Positions 1-11,604 of a stretch of DNA of 64,000 nucleotides are shown one piece after another (the first letter of the stretch is position 1; each line of letters starts with the position of its first letter). The stretch covers positions 59,977,170 through 60,041,169 of the forward strand of contig CM063501.1 of assembly GCA_032207245.1 (NCBI GenBank), given 5' to 3'. The position numbers were made by a program, and so were the translations under genes. The stretch comes from Pardosa pseudoannulata (lineage: Eukaryota > Arthropoda > Arachnida > Araneae > Lycosidae). The notes below the pieces were generated by a model. That model was not told where the DNA came from. It saw nothing but the letters and a program-made list of their open reading frames with translations, and searched no databases.

Positions 1-654
1 ATATAGAAAATTCTCTTTTGCAATTTTGCGTTTACTAATTTTTTGGGGGGTTTATATTAACATAACATTATTATATATTCTACCGGAGTTATGTCACTTT
101 ATCCTTTTCCTTATGGATAAACATTTCCAGCATTTCCAAAATAAATCAAATGAATTAAAACTGACATTTAGCTCTTTTACCTTATTATGTTTTCACGATA
201 GTGACTGATTATTACTTCTAACATTCTTAAAATTCAAATATATTTCCCCAATCGCTGGTTATGAATAAATACTTTTAGCATATCCTCAATAAAACTGGTA
301 AGTGTACTATTACATCTTACTCCTTTTCCTTATTATGTTTTTTTATGTTAATGAATAAATGGTATTTCAAACACTATTCAAATCCAAATAAATTTTCAAA
401 ATAACTCGTTTTAAATGAAAAGCATTTTACTTTAATTTTTATATCACGTCCTCTCATTTTTTAAAATATTTACTATAGATAAAGGCTATATAATATCTCA
501 AAAAATTAAAGACATGGATATTTATTAAGCAGCCATCCTTAAGAAAATCTCCAGTGAAATCGCAAAGATAAATTTTGAAAATTATTAAACACTCATAAAT
601 TTTCGTACATTTTCTCTATTCATTGTATTTTAAAATCCGATCTCCGTTTGTGTT
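1..654. repeat. Degenerate units of the left-edge tandem array
   Basis: This stretch holds diverged versions of the unit that is well conserved further right. It shows the same word order: an ATAAATA...TTTTCAGCATTTCC-like segment, then TTATGTTAAT(G/T)AATAAATG followed by TTTCAAACACT. The similarity was read by eye, and there are many substitutions and indels. The array probably runs off the left edge. No gene is seen. The 60-codon ORF at 26-208 is A+T-rich filler. Confidence 0.5.
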
Positions 655-1100
655 TTAGACCCGCTCTATCTCTGTCGGCAAAAGGATACGCTCTCGTAAC
701 TGAAGGGTAGCGGGTATGGAGCTCGACCCAGCGTAAGATCCGCTTTGTTCGTTAAAGGTGACTGGAGTATTTAAACTATGTTCGTGGTCACAATGTCCTC
801 CAAGTTCTCAATCAATAGCTCTGGGGGACGCAGGCTAAGCCTATGGGTCTTCTGCTTAGTCCCTATTTCGAAATTACGAGGATCCACTTGAGCATAAGTC
901 GTACTTTCACTCTTGTGGTGCTCGCTAAAAAACGGAAGGTACACCCCTTTGCCTTAATACGAGAATCCTCAGGCTCAATCATAATTGGTTTACTTTCACA
1001 CTTAATGTGCTCGATAAAAGGACAGGATCACCTTTGCCTTAATACGAGTAACGCATGGTTTTATCGTGCTCGGTTTGACCAAGTGGCATCAGAAATGACA
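655..1100 (+). mobile_element. tRNA-derived SINE, plus orientation
   Basis: This is a GC-richer island inside the AT-rich tandem array. It has a degenerate pol III-type head (B-box-like GAGCTCGACCC near 720) and a body containing TTCGTGGTCACAATGTCCTCC. A tail region contains TTTGACCAAGTGGCATCAGA. The body and tail recur at 17334-17612 (+) and 47255-47492 (-), and the tail recurs at 50420-50530 (-). The segment with CTTTGCCTTAATACGAG appears twice (near 950 and 1035), so the tail is internally duplicated. The 89-codon ORF across it is not meaningful. No clear target duplication was found. Confidence 0.6.
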
Positions 1101-1284
1101 AAAAGTCCATAGAATTTTCTACTAATAATAACTGAGAAGGAAATAACTAAAAATATAACTACATCTTTCAAAGGGATTATTACTGATCTTTAGCGTTGGA
1201 AAGTGTGCAAACTGCTTTAAATTGTACGTTCCACTAAAAATAAGTACGAAAAAAAGTATTCTAGGTTTACGGGTGCAATTGTTT

Positions 1285-3860
1285 TCCTCATAATAAATGG
1301 ATATGAGAAAAATATATTAAAATCATTTGGTTAACATAGATGGTCATCTTCGTAAAAAATATTAAGTTCTATATTTTCCTTAAGGAAGTATATATCTACC
1401 GTAAAACAAAATTGCAATTCAATTGTTCAAGTGCCAATGGTTTTTTCCACAGTTACATAAACTCAAGTTATAGTTTCAAAGAGTCCTATTAGTTTGATAT
1501 TTTACGTATTGATAAATATTTTCAATATTTCCTCATTAAATCTTGTGGAGGAAGTAAATCATTTTACTTATTTTCTTTCTTCTATTTTTATGTTAATTAA
1601 TAAATGCTGTTTCAGACACTCTTTCAATGTAAATAAATTTCCGAAAACGCCTGTAAAGGAATCTTACTCTTTAGCATCATGTCATTGCTTTTCTTTCAAT
1701 GCATTTCCTATCAATAACGAAATAAAATGTGACAATGTTATAGTAAATGAATATGAGAAAAATATATTAAAATACTATGGTTAACAGGGATAGACATCTT
1801 CGAAAAAAATATTAAGTTATATATATACCTTATAGAAGTATATATCTACTGTAAAACAAAATTTCATTAGCAACTGTTCACGTGCAAATGGGTTTTTTCA
1901 CAGTTACATAAACTCAAGTTATTATTTCAAAGAGTCATATTAGGTTGATATTTTTCTTAAGTATAAATATTTTCAACATTTCCTCATTAAATTTTCTGAA
2001 GAATTTAAGTCATCTCACTTATTTTCTTTCTTCTATTTTTATGTTAATTAATAAATGTTGTCTCAAACACTCTTTCAATGTAAATTTGTTTCCGAAAACG
2101 CCAATATAGGAATTTTACTCTTTAGCATCATGTCATTGCTTTGCTTTCAATGCATTTCCTATCAATAACGAAATAAAATGTGACAATGTTATAGTAAATG
2201 AATATAAGAAAAATATATTAAAATACTTTGGTTAACATGGATATAGACATTTTCGTAAAAAATATTAAGTTCTATATATACCTTATGGAATTATATATCT
2301 ACTGTAAAAACAAAATTTCATTTCTAACTGTTAACGTGCCAATGGTTTTTTCGCAGTTACATAAAATCAAGTTATTATTTCAAAGAGTCATATTAGGTTG
2401 ATATTTTTCTTAAGTATAAATATTTTCAACATTTCCTCATTAAATTTTCTGAAGAATTTAAGTCATCTCACTTATTTTCTTTCTTCTATTTTTATGTTAA
2501 TTAATAAATGTTGTCTCAAACACTCTTTCAATGTAAATTTGTTTCCGAAAACGCCAATATAGGAATTTTACTCTTTAGCATCATGTCAGTGCTTTGCTTT
2601 CAATGCATTTCCTATCAATAACGAAATAAAATGTGACAATGTTATAGTAAATGAATATAAGAAAAATATATTAAAATACTTTGGTTAACATGGATAGAAA
2701 TCTTCATAAAAATATTAAGTTCTATATCTACTGTAAAACAAAATTTCATTTGCAACTGTTTACGTGGCAATGGGTTTTTTCACAGTTACATAAACTGAAG
2801 TTATTGTTTCAAAGAGTCATATTAGATTGTTATTTTTCTTAAATATAAACATTTTCAGCATTTCCTAATTAAATTTTCTGAAGAATTTAAGTCATCTCAC
2901 TTATTTTCTTTCTTCTATTTTTATGTTAATTAATAAATGTTGTCTCAAACACTCTTTCAATGTAAATTTGTTTCCGAAAACGCCAATATAGGAATTTTAC
3001 TCTTTAGCATCGTGCCATTGCTTTGCTTTCATCGCAATTTTCCTATCAATAACGAAATAAAATGTGACAATGTTATAGTAAATGAATATGAGAAAAATAT
3101 ATTAAAATACTTTGGTTAACATGGATAGAAATCTTCATAAAAAATATTAAGTTCTATATCTACTGTAAAACAAAATTTCATTTGCAACTGTTTACGTGGC
3201 AATGGGTTTTTTCACAGTTACATAAACTGAAGTTATCGTTTCAAACAGTCATATTAGGTTGTTATTTTTCTTAAATATAAATATTTTCAACATTTCCTAA
3301 TTAAATCTTGTGAAGAATTTAAGTCATCTCACTTATTTTCTTTCTTCTATTTTTATGTTAATTAATAAATGTTGTCTCAAACACTCTTTCAATGTAAATT
3401 TGTTTCCGAAAACGCCAATATAGGAATTTTACTCTTTAGCATCATGTCATTGCTTTGCTTTCAATGCATTTCCTATCAATAACGAAATAAAATGTGACAA
3501 TGTTATAGTAAATGAATATAAGAAAAATATATTAAAATACTTTGGTTAACATGGATAGAAATCTTCATAAAAATATTAAGTTCTATATCTACTGTAAAAC
3601 AAAATTTCATTTTCTTAAATATAAACATTTTCAGCATTTCCTAATTAAATCTTGTGAATTAATTAAGTTATTTGACTCATTTTCTTTATTGTATTTTTAT
3701 GTTAATTAATAAATGTTATGTCAAACACTTTTCAAATGTAAATAAGTTTCCGAGAATGCCAGCAAAACAATTTTACTCTTTGACATCATGTCATTGCTTC
3801 TTTTTCATCGTATTTCTTACAAATAATAAAATAAAATGTGACAGAAATGTTAACAGGAGA
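1285..3860. repeat. Tandem array, 430-453 bp units, about six copies
   Basis: The word AATAAAATG after ATAACGA recurs at 1721, 2172, 2625, 3056, 3486 and 3830, giving spacings of 451, 453, 431, 430 and 344. The central units (about 2040-3545) are nearly identical, while the outer ones are more diverged, as expected if amplification is recent at the core. Each unit carries TTATGTTAATTAATAAATG, TTTTTTCACAGTTACATAAACT and GAAAAATATATTAAAATAC. The apparent 60-96 codon ORFs here share the peptide NEIKCDNVIVNEYEKN only because they are the same repeat. No coding function is supported. Confidence 0.9.
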
Positions 3861-4429
3861 TGATACCTAATACTGTCACCAGTGAAAAATTTCCAAATGT
3901 TATAGGATAGAATAAAGTTAATCATACAATATAATAAGTAAATGTCGATTTTCATGAATTTCATGTAATTGTTATGTATCTTAAAATTTATGGACCTATT
4001 CGGAAATAACTAACTAGATATTCATCATTAAATTATTAAGAAACAGGAAAGCTGTCACTATTAATTTTCAACCTTGTAAAGTAAATAAAATTTTTAAGGT
4101 AAATTTTATCTTGAATCTGTTTTTTATTATTCGTACTTTAACTGTATTCTTTTAATGCATAAAAACATTAATTGATTAGAAAAGTTTTCTATTAAAATAC
4201 AAAACAACTTGAATCACCCAGCATCTGAAAATCATATTATTTGTAATGCTACACATATTAGCAAATTTTATTAAGTTTTTACTCTATAAGTCTATCATTT
4301 ACATTAAAAATAAAACTGATTATAAGTATCGATTTTATATTATGATAAATATGATTTTATAACACAACTATTACATTGTACAGTGCTTTAGTAGCCATTT
4401 AAATATTTCCTACTGTTAAACCTTTTATC
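3861..4429. other. AT-rich sequence without recognisable features
   Basis: I see no gene, terminal inverted repeat or tandem unit here. It is simple AT-rich spacer between the left array and the next dispersed repeat. Confidence 0.6.
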
Positions 4430-5305
4430 TCCTATAGAATAATAGACTAAGTTATCTGTCCGTCTGTCCTCCAATTTATGAAACGGTTAGACCTGGAATG
4501 GATAGAGGCATGCATATTGGCTTCTTGATGAGTTAAGATTAGGAAAATTCAAAGAAAGTTGAAAAACGTTCGAAATCCATCCCTTCCTCCCTTTTCGATC
4601 ATTTAATGCCATTATTTCAAGACCATTTTATAAGAGCAGGCTAATTAAATTTCATCAAATTTATCATCACATTATAAGTAGACGAAAAAAAAATTTTTTA
4701 ACATTATGACGTCATTTCTTTAACCTCTCCTTTACTCATTTCTTATTTTAAACTATTTAAATATCGTCTGCATTATTTTCATATTTTTTATTAAGGAACT
4801 TAGATATTACATAAATAATTTTTTTTATATTTGGACTAAATTATAGATGAGGTACATATGTGATAACTTTAAATTTAATCATCGATTATTTTTTGCTTCA
4901 ATGAAAATTTTATTACTGGTATTAACACAAATTTTTTTTATAAAATTCTAGGGGTCTATTTTAAGGACTAATAAATATCTAGCGTTTAAGTTATATATCT
5001 TTGAAAATTAAGAAGCTCGTTCGTTTGTGTTTTGTTTTTTATACATAACCACATGGTTTGCAATCGATTCGCTAAATATTGGACATCATTCATATATATA
5101 TAAAAATATTCACTGTCAATATTCAAAGCTCTGCTGTCCATCCTGCCACGTAATATGACAAGATAAATTAAAGTTGGCAACTAACATGAGGTCAGTAAAG
5201 ATAAACAAATTATTGAGCGTGTACCAGATAATTTTTAGCCAAAAAAGAAACCATTTTTTACCTGCCTATAGGGTACTTTACAATTCTGGAAATTTAAAAA
5301 TGTTA
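4430..5305 (-). repeat. Dispersed repeat 'A', copy 1
   Basis: Read in reverse complement, this segment matches 30250-31345 in the same order: the end with a CCAGAATTGTAAAGTACC-like word, the (A/G)CACATATGT(A/G)CCT block, the TTTAAATAATTTAAAATAAG block, the GACGTCATAATG block, a WTCCATTCCAAGTCCAA-like block and the ACAGACGGAC block. The family is not recognised, and no transposase or reverse-transcriptase peptide is visible. It may be a non-autonomous element or the non-coding end of a larger one. Confidence 0.7.
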
Positions 5306-6039
5306 ATAAACTCATCATATGAAGGGCTATACGCTAGTAATTCAATAAAATGAATTTATTAAAAGACTATTTAATTTTACATAAAGCGGATTAATAGAAG
5401 TTATCCCAAAATATAAATGAGTTTGGTAAAAAAGTAATATATATTGAACGTTTTGAAGTCACGTATACGATGCCAAAAACGTGAAATTAGAAAAAAATAA
5501 TTTTATAACTTTCAAAATGAAAACGCATAACGAAAAAATATAGAAATAAAGTGAAATCATCAATCAATTGGAAAAATTTAATTTGATTGTAAATCATATT
5601 CTGAGCTTCAATTTTGCAGAACAAAATTTTTTCAAATTTTTTAATTTATTCTGATATTTTAAGGTCTCTTGTACAGTTAAATTTAATATACTTCTGTTAA
5701 CTGGTAGAAACCAAAATAGTATCCTTTAAAACATACAGATTTTTTCATATTTTCAAATGTAGCATGTTGTTATGCTAAGTATATTCCTTTCAAACAGTAA
5801 CTTTATTTTATGCATCTCAAGGGAGGTAACCCTTACTTACATAGGACGTTATATCAAATAATTTGTTATACCTCGTAAGAAGAATTTTAATGTTCTAAAA
5901 TCGAAAGAGTTCATAAATATATTCATAACTTACGTGAAATGAAATTCAAACTAAAATCTTCAGTTTATATAATGCAGTATTAGTTCATATTTCACTTTAG
6001 ATGCCATGCAATGTATCGTGCTTATTTTAGGTATCTACC
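5306..6039. other. AT-rich sequence without recognisable features
   Basis: No gene or structured repeat was identified. Confidence 0.55.
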
Positions 6040-6790
6040 ACTTTATTATACTAAAGGTGACTAATAAATAATAATAGTTTTCACTTTTCTATGTGTATTA
6101 AGAAGAGTTGGTTCTTTCAAAGTTGCATATCATTATTAAAAATTTGAATTTAACTCTCCTTAAACAGCTAATAAGCATATAATTGCAAAATCAATGTAAC
6201 TTTATAGTGAATTTACTATTTCTAGTTTTTAATAATCTGACACTTTATTAAATTAGGGGTGACCAAAAAATAAAGATAGTTTTCACATTTCTATGCGTAT
6301 TAAGAAGAATTGGTGCCTTCAAAGTTGCACAGCATTATTAAAATATGAATTTAACTCTACTTAAACAGCCAATAAGCATATAATTGCAAAATCAAAGTAA
6401 TTTTTTAATGATATTTAACCTATTAAAAGTACTTTTTTTGTTGCATTTTCACGATAAAATTTACTATTTCTAGTTTTTAATAATCTGACACTTTATTAAA
6501 TTAGGGGTGACCAAAAAATAAAAATAATTTTCACTATTCTATGCGTATTCAGTTGGTACCTTCAAAGTTGCATAGCATTATTTAAATATAAATGTAACTC
6601 TACTTAAACAACTAATAATCATATAATTGCAAAATCAAAGTAATTTTTAGTGCATTTTAACCTATTAAAAGCATTTTTGTTGTTGCATTTCCACGTTAAA
6701 ATTTACTATTTCTTGTTTTATATAATCTTACATTTTAGAGGCAGGAATAGAGAAAAAATAAAATAACATAATAGTTGCTTTATTTTTATC
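6040..6790. repeat. Tandem repeat, about 200-250 bp units, three copies
   Basis: ACTTTATTA followed by a GGTGAC(C/T)AA word recurs at 6040, 6242 and 6490. Each is followed by TTTTCAC..TTCTATG(C/T)GTATT, TTCAAAGTTGCATA and a CATATAATTGCAAAATCAA word. A degraded fourth start lies near 6730. Unit lengths are about 202, 248 and 240 bp, the first being shortened by a deletion. Non-coding. Confidence 0.8.
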
Positions 6791-8129
6791 TATTACTTTC
6801 AAACTTTTAAAATAAAATGTTTCACAAAAATGTTTCTCATAAAAGAATATTTTTTAAAGTTGAATATTTTGTCAAACTTCGAAATGTTTAATATGCCGAC
6901 AAAAAGCAGAAAAATTACTAAAATTTAACTAACTTATATAATTGCATTTAACTTTATTTCTTTATCCAGTTACGATTCATTATAAATGCAAACTATACTA
7001 AAAAGTTAGAAATTCTATAAAAGAAATATGTTAGAAACTATAAATTTAGTTTTTGTAAAAGTTTTCTTTAATCGTCAATAATCCTTTAACAGTTTAGAAC
7101 GTAACATGTGTTATGCAATAACGTTAGTTATGCTGCTAAGGAAAATATAGTTTAAAATCAGGATTTAATATCGTACAAGTCGAAATCAGTTTTTAAGAAT
7201 AAAAGTTCTACATTCCAATATATGGTTCTAGATAATAAAAATCACAACCAGTACTTTTCACAAATAGGAGCTTTTAAACTAAAAAGAGTATTATAACGAG
7301 ATATTAAATCTGGATTTTCTGTACGGGTTTGACAATTTTTCTTTTAACACTGATGTTTGAGCAGACAGTTATATCAGTGTGGTTTTTAGATTTAAATAAC
7401 TCAGTTCAATTTTTTTTCTTCTTATACTCTTTTTACTTAGACGAGTCTTGCTATATCCACAGAATGTCATCAATATTTTGTAAATTTATGTTATTTTAAA
7501 ACACAAAAATGTTGAAATCTAAGAACACATTACATTTAAATAAAATAGCAAACTTAAACTAGATGGTTCTACAGGAAAGACCAGTACAGCACAATTTTCA
7601 CTTTTACTTTATTACCTCATAATATTTAATATGTATACGGGTCGAAATTCGTTATTATGATTTTATTCAGCTTTTTTAGGTCATCACAATGTAGCCAATA
7701 AAATGAAGTTAGTTTCATCACTTAAATAGTTAATATAATAGCCCACTATATTTCCTTAAAGTATTCTGCATTTACTAAGTTTAAAGAAGCATTTTATAAA
7801 AATTGTAATAGTGGTGGATTTTAGGACCATAGTAGCAGTATTTCTAAGCTAAAATAGTTTAAGGACAATTCTCTGGCTTCAATAGAAAGTGTATTACATT
7901 TAAACAAATGACAGTGTTATGAAAGTCCATTGAAAAAAACGGCAATAAACTTGTTTACATTCCTGTTGTTTATATTGTATACCATCAGTAAAGGAGGTAT
8001 GTAAAAGAAGGACTGCATGCTGCAGTGGAGAATTTAATTATCTAAATAAACAGGACTGTTTAACGTGTTTATAAAAGGCAATTTAGAGTTTCATAAGAAA
8101 CTTTTAAGCACTTAACTGAGTCTTACTTA
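6791..8129. other. AT-rich sequence without recognisable features
   Basis: No ORF with a recognisable protein, no terminal repeats and no tandem structure were found by eye. Confidence 0.5.
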
Positions 8130-8192
8130 ACAGCCTTGTAAGAGTACTATATATATAAGAGTACTTCATTTTATAAGAGTACTTCATCTAAC
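8130..8192. repeat. Short tandem repeat of (A/T)TAAGAGTACTT
   Basis: The word TAAGAGTACT appears three times in about 60 bp, separated by AT-rich spacers of roughly 10 to 20 bp. Each copy contains the palindrome AGTACT. Confidence 0.6.
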
Positions 8193-8540
8193 TAGAAAAG
8201 AACTGCCTTCGTAGATAAAACACATTTTCTGTACCAATAATCAATATAAGATGAATGACCAACTAATACTGTAAAGCTCATTTTTTTTCAAGTATCATTT
8301 TATATTAACCTTTGTCCATAGATCGCAAACTAGAGATTTTATCATTCAGATTATGAAAATAGTTGTAAGATATGTTAAACATTGCTTGAAAAAGAATGGT
8401 TGCAAAAGTAATAAAAAAAAGGATTGACAACTTGTGATTTCTGGAACTCGAGATAATTTAACTATTGTTTTGCTTACTTTTACGTTTTTGATTCTATTTA
8501 TTGTGATTCGGTGTTTCGTGGTCGCACTGAATAGTACAAT

Positions 8541-8735
8541 AGTTCTCATTAAACTTCCATTCTAATTACGTTTTATCATTACAGCTAGTTTTTTTTCCGG
8601 AACTTTCTAGTATTTCTTCAACAGTATTTATTGTTTTGTCCCAGTATTTGTTGTTCTGTTATCGGACAATAATTCTCATTAAACCTCCATTCTAATTACG
8701 TTTTATCATTACAGTTAGTTTTTTTTAAGCTTGAA
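8541..8735. repeat. Direct repeat, 130 bp apart
   Basis: A block of about 55 bp starting TTCTCATTAAAC and ending TTATCATTACAG(C/T)TAG begins at 8541 and again at 8671, with few mismatches. It is a simple tandem duplication. The minus-strand ORF over it is not supported as a gene. Confidence 0.75.
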
Positions 8736-9414
8736 TTACAATTTTCTTTAGTGAAAGTCGAGTGTAAACATCCCTAAACCCTCTTCACTTCTGTAAGTGT
8801 AAGCTAATTTGGACTCTAACTATTATGAATCTCGTTTAAGTCAGTTTTAATTGTTAAGATTTCAAGTACATATCTAGTATTTCATTTACCCAGATAATAA
8901 TATTGATAATTTATGATTCCATTGAGATAGTCTGATTTAATAACTGTCTTTCAATGTAGACTCCTCATCATTTTCCCACTTCACTGCAGTCAGTAATTCT
9001 TACCTTTCATAGCTTTCTTTCTACAAAAAGTATTCAGCATTAAAATAACGGGACTAAACTGTCTATTACTAAGTTACAAATCTATAGATATATAATTCTC
9101 TGTATTTCAGTATCATTGTGTGTATGTAGTTAGTAACAGTATGTTAGCTATGCATTTCAAATTGTCTGATCTTGATGGAAAAATGCATTCCTATCTTTTG
9201 CTAACCAATAGGTTGTTTATAAAATTAAGGGGTTGTATTATGTTTCCCCTACAGCATACAATGTATCACATACATTGTAAATACGAAACACTGTATATGA
9301 TACTATATGCAACGTATAAAATAGTGTGCTGTACGGGTTACGTAAAGTCTAAGGTTTTTAAATTTCGTATGTTTTTCACGTGCTTAAGACCAGTCTCCCG
9401 AAAATCCCTTAAAG
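8736..9414. other. Unrecognised AT-rich sequence
   Basis: The longest frame, at 9120-9446 (+), has 108 codons, begins at GTG and matches no family I know. I do not call it a gene. Nothing else stands out. Confidence 0.5.
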
Positions 9415-10075
9415 TTATTCAAGGTTTATTTATTATACAAATCTAGAAAAATTGTTATCATCTTTGGAGCAATTAAGCTTTGATATGCTTAATTGTATAG
9501 GTAACTTGATTATCTTCTCGAGATATATGTAGATACGTTTCATTTATCCAACTGGAAAGATAAACTAATAAATATAATGCTAAATTTATGAGGAAAATTA
9601 AATGTATTCATTTTATAGATTATAATATTCATTTTATGAAGTTAATCAGTGTTTATTTAGTATACAAATATAGCAAAATTGGGATCATCTTTGAAGCAAT
9701 TAAGCTTTGATATGTTTAATTGTATAGGTAACTTGATTATCTTCTCGCGATATATGTAGATACTTTTCATTTACCCAAGTTGAAAGATAAACTACTAAAT
9801 ATAATGTTAAGTTTAGGAGGAAAATTAAATGTATTCATTTTATGAATTATAATATTCATTTTATGAAGTTAATCAGTGTTTATTTACAATAAAAATATAG
9901 TAAAATTGTGATCATCTTTGAAGCAATTAAGCTTTGATATGTTTAATTGTATAGGTAACTTGATTATCTTCTCGCGATATATGTAGATACTTTTTATTTA
10001 TCCAAGTGGAAAGATAAACTAATAAATATAATGTTAAGTTTAGGAGGAAAAATTAAATGTATTCGTTTTATGAAT
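9415..10075. repeat. Tandem repeat, 227 bp units, three copies
   Basis: GCAATTAAGCTTTGATATG begins at 9469, 9696 and 9923, exactly 227 bp apart each time. Each is followed by TAATTGTATAGGTAACTTG, ATTATCTTCTCG and a GATATATGTAGATAC word. Copies two and three share CTCGCGATAT, whereas copy one has CTCGAGATAT. The regular spacing and close identity mark a young tandem triplication. Non-coding. Confidence 0.9.
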
Positions 10076-10580
10076 CGGATCTCTTTTATTTTTTGTTAAA
10101 TGTGATTTTTTTTATTATTTCATTATTAGTAATTTTACACGAAGTATCTTCAAGTGAAACTTCAAAATCAGTAACTTTAATGCATATGAAATAAACTACG
10201 TTAAAGACGTCGGAATTTGCTTCTGAAACGAAGAATCAATCTTTTCATTTTCGTCAGTGACACAAAGACTCTGTGGTTAGATTTCTGTATGAAAATTCGA
10301 TACCATATAAAGAACATTTTATGCTACTACAGAACATAAAAAATCGCTTAAAGGGGCTTTGTATCACACCGCTGAGTAGAGTATTCAGTTTGAAAACTGA
10401 TAATCTTTGTATTCAGTATAAGGAGTAAAACAACTTTATCATTCTTTACTGCGTTTAATCATACTAATAATTGTTCATAATCATTCGACCGGTAAAAACA
10501 TAAATTTTGAATGTATTCAAATACGTCATCGTTCCTTAAATACAAAACAATATTAAAGAAATATTATTTTACTACCTCTT
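10076..10580. other. AT-rich sequence without recognisable features
   Basis: No gene or repeat structure was identified. Confidence 0.5.
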
Positions 10581-10752
10581 TAGCTTCATACCGCATATCA
10601 GTTCGAATTTATTTATTAGTATAAAAAGAAATTCTCCTAGCTTCATACTGCATTTATACTTAAATATAATTATTAGTATAAAAATTGTATTCTTTTAGCT
10701 TCATAGTGCACTTATACTTAAATATAATTATCAGTAAAAAAGCAAAGATTTT
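10581..10752. repeat. Tandem repeat, 57-58 bp units, three copies
   Basis: TAGCTTCATA begins at 10581, 10638 and 10696. Each copy continues with a CGCA/TGCA word, TTATACTTAAATATAATTAT and (T/C)AGTA. Copy one is the most diverged. Confidence 0.85.
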
Positions 10753-11419
10753 GAAGCCGTATAGTTTCTGCAAATGTCTAAATGGCTATCATCTAACAAA
10801 CGCCTTTAAATTATACGATCTAGATTTTTAATATAATATAATCAAACAGTCATTTATTTAGATGAGTGATATATAAAAGAAAAATATATGGCCGGTATGT
10901 GTTACTATAAATGTGTGTATCTTTGATATAAATATGTTAAGAAAAATCTAGATGTGGGCACCGCATGAATTTCCTGTGAGAATATCAAGTTAAATACTTA
11001 TTAAGGTACATATATTTTTTGTTAATCTTATATGAATGGGAGGTATGATCTACCAATGCTTTAATTGAGTGGACTGTGTATTCCATGTAACACATTTTCT
11101 CAAATATAAGTTTTTAATAGCTTCAAAAATTTATACTATATTGATACGACAATGAGTAGAATGATACTCAAGAAAGAATAGTGTATTTTAATTTAACAAT
11201 GAACAGTACTCAAGTACTGCCATGACATGTAGACATGTAGAATTTTTATTCTTTGATATTATTCCCTATAGGTGCAGATTACAATAAAAAAGGGAGAAGT
11301 GCATCGATCTTAAGTCCTAACTGATATTTTACAAATTATCATTTTTTATTTATGCCTGATAGCTTTAATGTATGTTTTATTGAAAACTTAAGTTACATAA
11401 ATATCAAATTGCAATCAAA
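10753..11419. other. AT-rich sequence without recognisable features
   Basis: No gene or repeat structure was identified. Confidence 0.5.
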
Positions 11420-11604
11420 AAAGGTTTGGTTTGGTTTGGAGTTCTAAGGTCTACCCTTTGCAACACGAGGGATAACAGGGACCTACAGCTTAAAGCTGAT
11501 ACAGTACGGCTACGAGCATCCATGCCACTGTGAGATTCGAACCCACGAACTCCGGTACCTAAGGCCAGCACCCTAACCAATCGGAAATCCTTCGGCATAG
11601 ATTG
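11420..11604 (-). mobile_element. tRNA-derived SINE, minus orientation
   Basis: Read on the minus strand it begins TGCCGAAGGA and has an A-box-like CCGATTGGTTAGGG. A good pol III B box follows (GTTCGTGGGTTCGAATCTCA, core GGTTCGAATC), then TTTAAGCTGTAGGTCC, a pyrimidine-rich stretch and a CCAAACCAAACC tail. The plus-strand copy at 55249-55432 aligns over the whole length, so both ends are defined by comparison. The fit to A and B boxes supports transcription by RNA polymerase III when the element was active. It could be mistaken for a tRNA gene, but the 3' half does not fold as one. The 64-codon ORF here is incidental. Confidence 0.8.

Noticed and set aside
1494..3863. Related 60-96 codon frames sharing the peptide NEIKCDNVIVNEYEKN
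   Set aside because: The similarity reflects the tandem DNA repeat. Frames open and close with small indels and show no start-site or composition signal.
9120..9446. 108-codon frame starting at GTG
   Set aside because: It has no recognisable domain, no ATG near the start of the frame and no neighbouring signals. The length is within chance for this much sequence.
11420..11604. Possible tRNA gene on the minus strand (and at 55249-55432, plus)
   Set aside because: A and B boxes are present, but the acceptor and T-stem pairing is not continuous. The homologous copies extend well beyond tRNA length with a CCAAA tail, so they are SINEs.
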